From the NCBI RefSeq assembly GCF_004361855.1, contig NZ_SNWQ01000009.1:254165-318164 (forward strand): a stretch of 64,000 nucleotides of DNA, read 5' to 3'. A program made the translations under genes and the position numbers. The notes under the pieces are model-generated. The model worked only from the letters and a program-made list of their open reading frames with translations, made no database searches and was not told where the DNA came from. This DNA is from Kribbella caucasensis. GTDB lineage: Bacteria; Actinomycetota; Actinomycetes; Propionibacteriales; Kribbellaceae. Below are positions 61,301 to 64,000 of this stretch, piece by piece. Numbering within the stretch: position 1 is the first letter of the stretch; every line of letters starts with the position of its first letter.

Positions 61301-61502
61301 GCCCGTCGTACACCAAGAACCCAGCGCAGCAGCCCAAGCGGAGCCCCAGGCCGAGCCGCAGGCTGAGCCCCAGACCTCTGGCCGTCGCCGGCGGAGCAGC
61401 AGGAGCCGGGGCAAGGCGACCGAGAGTGCTGGAAGTGACGCCGGCAGCAACGGCACCGAGGCCGCTGCCAGCGCTCCCGAGCTCGTCTCCACCGGTAATT
61501 GA
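58311..61502 (+). CDS. rne: Ribonuclease E/G
   Basis: A 1063-residue endoribonuclease for mRNA decay and rRNA processing. About 490 N-terminal residues are disordered, with Lys/Ala histone-H1-like repeats (AKKTTRKRATKKAAA), acidic tracts and Arg-rich tracts (SRRRRRRR). The S1 domain begins near 525 (LIGNVYLGRVQNVLPSMEAA); the catalytic aspartates lie in VDVNTGKF (about 795) and VIDFIDM (about 840); the Zn-link Cys pair is CDHCGG (about 898); a Pro/Ala/Gln-rich tail closes it. ATG 58311 has GAGGAG 11 nt upstream. The long N-terminal extension is typical of actinobacterial RNase E. Confidence 0.95.
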   Translation: MLENEPNEHTEAADSAAATSQQPTTTGAAKKTTRKRATKKAAAVDPAAVDAAAAPAQAVSTQSDAESADPAPAKKTAKRTTKKAAAKAPAKTATAKKTTVKRTTKKSASAQDTLPEADRADGSADLAAGESLADAGPVVEAADSAPAQTATSQTAKKTTRRRTSKKAAAPQPDLLSADTPVTDGPPADALAEDEDLPADELAETQLTEKAAAQVEAAGEEPAPSGRRTRRRAPAAAAVLFQAPQVPAQAPAQAAATSPVEATAEAADEQPATTTSSRRRRSRRSRDAEEIADRTDQAQPAETTHAKAAHAKAADTKAADTRAADAKVADDKADATEADVELDAEGEGEETGDGSRRRRRRRGGRRRRKTGDVDGADETAEDEADADSAGQDNAAEDQDDAEDAESEDEGAEGEGSSSTSRRRRRRRRRRGEADAGAPDDPDETVVRVREPRSKATTNEITAVEGSTRLEAKKQRRREGRAAGRRRAPIVTEAEFLARRESVERTMVIRSREDLTQIAVSEDNVLVEHYVAQAEQTSLIGNVYLGRVQNVLPSMEAAFIDIGKGRNAVLYAGEVDWNTLGAGNGPRKIESVLKSGQSVLVQVTKDPIGHKGARLTNQVSLPGRYVVYVPRGGNGGISRKLPDTERNRLKTILKDIVPDEAGVIVRTAAEGASEEELTMDVSRLQKYWDDIEKKSKNGQSPQLLYGEPDLLIRVVRDLFTEDFAKLVISGDDAYDKVREYVEGVAPHLADRVENWSGGSDVFASYRIDEQIKKALDRKVWLPSGGSLVIDRTEAMTVVDVNTGKFTGSGGNLEETVTKNNLEAAEEIVRQLRLRDIGGIIVIDFIDMVLESNRDLVLRRLVECLGRDRTKHQVAEVTSLGLIQMTRKRIGTGLLEAFSENCDHCGGRGLILHDEPKESRRRGGDGRGGQPEQKPAAEGEARKSSSSRRNRGKGRGRDDEQAETPEPANNADAAQRLAQIAAASALANGTGESHEPAGSEPVVHQEPSAAAQAEPQAEPQAEPQTSGRRRRSSRSRGKATESAGSDAGSNGTEAAASAPELVSTGN

Positions 61503-61510
61503 CCCCGGTT

Positions 61511-61560
61511 TGACCGGCCTGTGACGCGCGCCGTAAACTTGAGCTTCGGCGCGCGTCACG
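61511..61560 (+). promoter_or_regulatory. Hairpin after rne overlapping a candidate rplU promoter
   Basis: GTGACGCGCGCCG (61522-61534) pairs perfectly with CGGCGCGCGTCAC (61548-61560), a 13-bp stem with a 13-nt loop, a good terminator for rne. The same bases contain TTGACC (61511-61516), an 18-bp spacer and TAAACT (61535-61540), a plausible promoter for rplU with the -10 lying exactly in the loop. Confidence 0.6.
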
Positions 61561-61643
61561 CGTGCCTCCTTTGTGTGGGCCGCTAACGCAGGTCTGTGCA
61601 GGCCCCGTAAGAACTTCCGAACAAACAGAGAGTGAGATCCACG

Positions 61644-61961
61644 GTGTACGCGATCGTGCGCAGTGGCGGCACCCAGCAGAAGGTCGCCGTCGGCGATGTC
61701 ATCGAGATCGACAGCCTGACGGACCAGGTCGGCGACACGGTGTCGTTGTCCGCAGTCCTGGTCGTCGATGGTGACACCGTGACGACCGACGCTGCGGCGC
61801 TGGCCAAGGTGGCCGTGTCGGCCGAGGTCCTCGGGCGCACCAAGGGCCCGAAGATCCACATCCTGAAGTACAAGAACAAGACCGGTTACCGCAAGCGCCA
61901 GGGGCACCGCCAGCACTACACCCAGGTCAAGGTCACCGAGATCTCCGCGAAGAAGAAGTGA
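61644..61961 (+). CDS. rplU: 50S ribosomal protein L21
   Basis: A 105-residue ribosomal protein starting at GTG 61644 (VYAIVRSGGTQQKVAVGD). It contains the conserved KIHILKYKNKTGYRKRQGHRQ segment. A GTG four codons upstream is in frame but less likely. It is followed after 12 bp by rpmA, forming the standard rplU-rpmA pair. Confidence 0.97.
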   Translation: MYAIVRSGGTQQKVAVGDVIEIDSLTDQVGDTVSLSAVLVVDGDTVTTDAAALAKVAVSAEVLGRTKGPKIHILKYKNKTGYRKRQGHRQHYTQVKVTEISAKKK

Positions 61962-61973
61962 GCTGATCTAGAG

Positions 61974-62234
61974 ATGGCACACAAAAAGGGAGCAGCGTCG
62001 ACCCGTAACGGTCGCGACTCCAACGCGCAGCGGCTCGGTGTGAAGCGCTACGGCGGCCAGCTGGTCAACGCGGGCGAGATCATCGTCCGGCAGCGGGGCA
62101 CCCACTTCCACCCGGGCAACCTGGTCGGCCGCGGCGGTGACGACACCCTGTTCGCGCTGGCCGAGGGCAAGGTGGAGTTCGGCACCCGGCGCGGACGCCG
62201 CGTCGTCAACATCGTCCCGGCCCCGGCGGAGTAA
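61974..62234 (+). CDS. rpmA: 50S ribosomal protein L27
   Basis: An 86-residue ribosomal protein with the conserved N-terminus MAHKKGAASTRNGRDS and NAGEIIVRQRGTHFHPG. It has no cleavable leader like that of Firmicutes L27. A strong terminator follows 30 bp later, before obg. Confidence 0.98.
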   Translation: MAHKKGAASTRNGRDSNAQRLGVKRYGGQLVNAGEIIVRQRGTHFHPGNLVGRGGDDTLFALAEGKVEFGTRRGRRVVNIVPAPAE

Positions 62235-62264
62235 TACCGCCACCCGGCACGAACAAGAGCTCTG

Positions 62265-62303
62265 AAAGGGGCGGGTCGCGGAATACCGCGCACCCGCCCC
62301 TTT
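62265..62303 (+). terminator. Strong terminator after rpmA
   Basis: AAAGGGGCGGGT (62265-62276) pairs with ACCCGCCCCTTT (62292-62303), with an inner CGCGG/CCGCG stem; about 17 bp in all with one bulged C. The A/T ends make it resemble a classical intrinsic terminator. Confidence 0.85.
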
Positions 62304-62306
62304 GCT

Positions 62307-62338
62307 GTGTAAGAGACAGAACGTGTAAGAGACAGAAC
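62307..62338. repeat. Perfect 16-bp tandem repeat GTGTAAGAGACAGAAC
   Basis: Two adjacent identical 16-mers lie between the rpmA terminator and the obg start. The core GTGTAAGAGACAG resembles the Tn5 mosaic end without two bases (TA). It could be natural or a library artefact. Confidence 0.85.
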
Positions 62339-62368
62339 CCAAAGCCTGCAGGAAGTAGAGAAACACCG

Positions 62369-63955
62369 ATGGCCATCCCCAGTTTCGTCGACCGTGTCAC
62401 GGTGCATGTCACCGGCGGCCATGGCGGAAACGGCTGCGCCTCGGTGCACCGGGAGAAGTTCAAGCCCCTAGGCGGTCCCGACGGCGGCAACGGAGGGGAC
62501 GGCGGCTCGGTGATCCTCCGTGTCGACCCGAACCTGACCACCCTGGTCGACTACCACCGCTCCAGCCACCGCAACGCCACGAACGGTGCCCAGGGCAAGG
62601 GTGACCACCAGGCCGGCAGCAACGGCGGCGACGTGGTACTGCCCGTCCCCGACGGCACAGTCGTCGGTACGCCGGACGGCGAGGTGCTCGCGGACCTCGT
62701 CGGACCGGGCGCGGAGTTCGTCGCGGCGCAGGGCGGGAAGGGCGGTCTCGGCAACGCGGCGCTGGCCAGTTCGACCCGGAAGGCGCCCGGTTTCGCGCTG
62801 CTCGGCGAGGACGGCGAGGAACGCACCATCGTCCTCGAGCTCAAGGTGGTTGCCGATATCGGCCTCGTCGGCTTCCCGAGTGCGGGCAAGTCGTCGCTGG
62901 TGGCGTCGATCAGCCGGGCCCGGCCGAAGATCGCGGACTACCCGTTCACCACGCTGATCCCGAACCTCGGGGTCGTCGTGGCTGGTGAGACCACGTTCAC
63001 CGTCGCCGACGTACCGGGCCTGATCGAGGGCGCCAGCGAGGGCCGCGGTCTCGGGCACGACTTCCTCCGGCACGTCGAGCGGTGTGCGGCCCTGGTCCAC
63101 GTGATCGACTGCGCCACCTACGAACCGGGCCGCGATCCGCTCAGCGACCTGGACACGATCGAGGCCGAGCTCGAGGCGCACGGTGGCCTGGAGGACCGGC
63201 CCCGGCTGGTCGCGCTGAACAAGATCGACGTGCCGGACGCCAAGGAGATCGCCGTGATGGTGACGGCCGAGCTGGAGCAGCGCGGCCTGCGGGTGTTCCC
63301 GATCTCGACCGCGAGCCATGAAGGGCTGGAGGCCCTGAAGTTCGCGATGGCCGAGATCGTCAGGAAGCAACGCGAAGAGGCGGAGAAGCCGGACACCACC
63401 CGGATCGTGATCCGGCCACAGGTTGCCGGCGGCCCCGAGTTCAAGGTGCGGCAGACCCCCGACGGCGAGTGGCTGGTGACGGGGGAGAAGCCGGAGCGCT
63501 GGGTCCGGCAGACCGACTTCGGCAACGCCGAGGCGACCGGGTACCTGGCCGACCGGCTGAACCGGCTCGGCGTCGAGAAGGAGCTGCTCGAGCGCGGTGC
63601 GGTCGAAGGCGACGCGGTGATCATCGGCGACGGCCCGAACGCGATCGTTTTCGACTTCGCGCCCGAGGTCCAGGCCGGTGCGGAGATCCTGGCCCGCCGG
63701 GGTGAGGACCACCGGCTGGAGGAGCCGCGGCCGGCCGTTCAGCGGCGGCGCAGCAAGGACTCGGATTACCACGCCTTCAAAGCCGGTGAGCTGGCGAGGC
63801 CGGCCGACCTGTCGGAGTACGGGCAGGGCTGGGTCGACGACGAGGTGGACCTGTCCCCGGCCGAGACGAAGGCGGCCGCCAAGGCCGCGGCGAAGCTGGC
63901 GCGCAAAGAGGCGCGCGAGCAGGCCGCGGGTCAGGAACTCGATCAGGACGAGTGA
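62369..63955 (+). CDS. obg: GTPase Obg/CgtA
   Basis: A 528-residue ribosome-associated GTPase involved in 50S assembly and stress response. It has the glycine-rich Obg fold (about 1-158), a G domain with P-loop GFPSAGKSS (about 168), switch and G3 DVPGLIEGA, and NKID; an OCT domain follows (about 350-430), then a basic/acidic Ala-Lys-rich tail (KAAAKAAAKLARKEARE). The C-terminal extension beyond OCT is usual in actinomycetes. ATG 62369 has GGAAG about 15 nt upstream. proB starts 4 bp after its stop. Confidence 0.97.
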   Translation: MAIPSFVDRVTVHVTGGHGGNGCASVHREKFKPLGGPDGGNGGDGGSVILRVDPNLTTLVDYHRSSHRNATNGAQGKGDHQAGSNGGDVVLPVPDGTVVGTPDGEVLADLVGPGAEFVAAQGGKGGLGNAALASSTRKAPGFALLGEDGEERTIVLELKVVADIGLVGFPSAGKSSLVASISRARPKIADYPFTTLIPNLGVVVAGETTFTVADVPGLIEGASEGRGLGHDFLRHVERCAALVHVIDCATYEPGRDPLSDLDTIEAELEAHGGLEDRPRLVALNKIDVPDAKEIAVMVTAELEQRGLRVFPISTASHEGLEALKFAMAEIVRKQREEAEKPDTTRIVIRPQVAGGPEFKVRQTPDGEWLVTGEKPERWVRQTDFGNAEATGYLADRLNRLGVEKELLERGAVEGDAVIIGDGPNAIVFDFAPEVQAGAEILARRGEDHRLEEPRPAVQRRRSKDSDYHAFKAGELARPADLSEYGQGWVDDEVDLSPAETKAAAKAAAKLARKEAREQAAGQELDQDE

Positions 63956-63959
63956 TCCG

Positions 63960-64000
63960 ATGAAACGTCGCGCGGAGGTCACCCGCGCCACCCGCATCGT
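63960..64000 (+). CDS. proB: Glutamate 5-kinase, N-terminal fragment
   Basis: ATG 63960 opens a frame reading MKRRAEVTRATRIV to the end of the window. The VTRATRIV start is the usual beginning of ProB, the first enzyme of proline synthesis, just before its KVGSSSL motif. The obg-proB order is standard in Actinobacteria. Only 13 complete codons are visible. Confidence 0.75.
   Translation, partial: MKRRAEVTRATRI

Overview
The window looks like a chromosomal segment of a high-GC actinomycete. Strong GC bias at third codon positions, the gene order valS-folC-DUF4233-ndk, mreB-mreC-mreD-PBP2-rodA, and TIGR03936-rne-rplU-rpmA-obg-proB, and an AfsR/SARP-type regulator all fit Actinomycetota. A Kribbella- or Nocardioides-like member of the Propionibacteriales is my guess, not something the sequence proves.

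Layout. 1-6256: core genes (valS, folC, a DUF4233 membrane protein, ndk), preceded by a partial Pro/Ala/Thr-rich protein that runs off the left edge. 6345-19792 (minus strand): one tightly coupled operon for a polyunsaturated-fatty-acid-synthase-like iterative type I synthase. It encodes tandem NPD-type flavin barrels (enoyl-reductase-like), KS-AT, ACP-KR, KS-AT-DH-PPTase, a free ACP, an alpha/beta hydrolase and a frameshifted glycosyltransferase. A large AfsR/SARP regulator (20021-22816) lies directly upstream, and the spacer between them carries 11-nt-phased direct repeats and three palindromes. The synthase is broken at two domain joints: a GTGA overlap inside the flavin region and an in-frame TAG between AT and ACP. 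The product may be a glycosylated long-chain lipid or polyene; this is inference.

23236-28937: the cell-elongation operon mreBCD-PBP2-rodA. 28938-42040: an accessory zone of short transport, regulator and enzyme genes. It holds several decayed genes (an alcohol dehydrogenase with an internal deletion, an azlC/azlD fusion remnant, a frameshifted carboxymuconolactone-decarboxylase-like gene), a SRPBCC-ArsR-SRPBCC operon with twin operators, and three copies of a TTGAACA/TGTTCAA palindromic repeat. 42041-44395: a macro-domain/KAP P-loop NTPase fusion with two membrane helices, a candidate stress or phage-defence protein.

44484-58167: TIGR03960 radical SAM and TIGR03936, often neighbours, are separated here by about 11 kb. 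That block holds a three-gene operon with two cytosolic-looking metalloproteases that share PLL-lectin-like propeller repeats, then pheA, a PlsC-type acyltransferase, a secreted M64 peptidase and small membrane proteins. 58311-64000: RNase E/G, ribosomal proteins L21 and L27, Obg GTPase and the first codons of proB.

I found no tRNA, rRNA, CRISPR array, insertion-sequence transposase or prophage gene.
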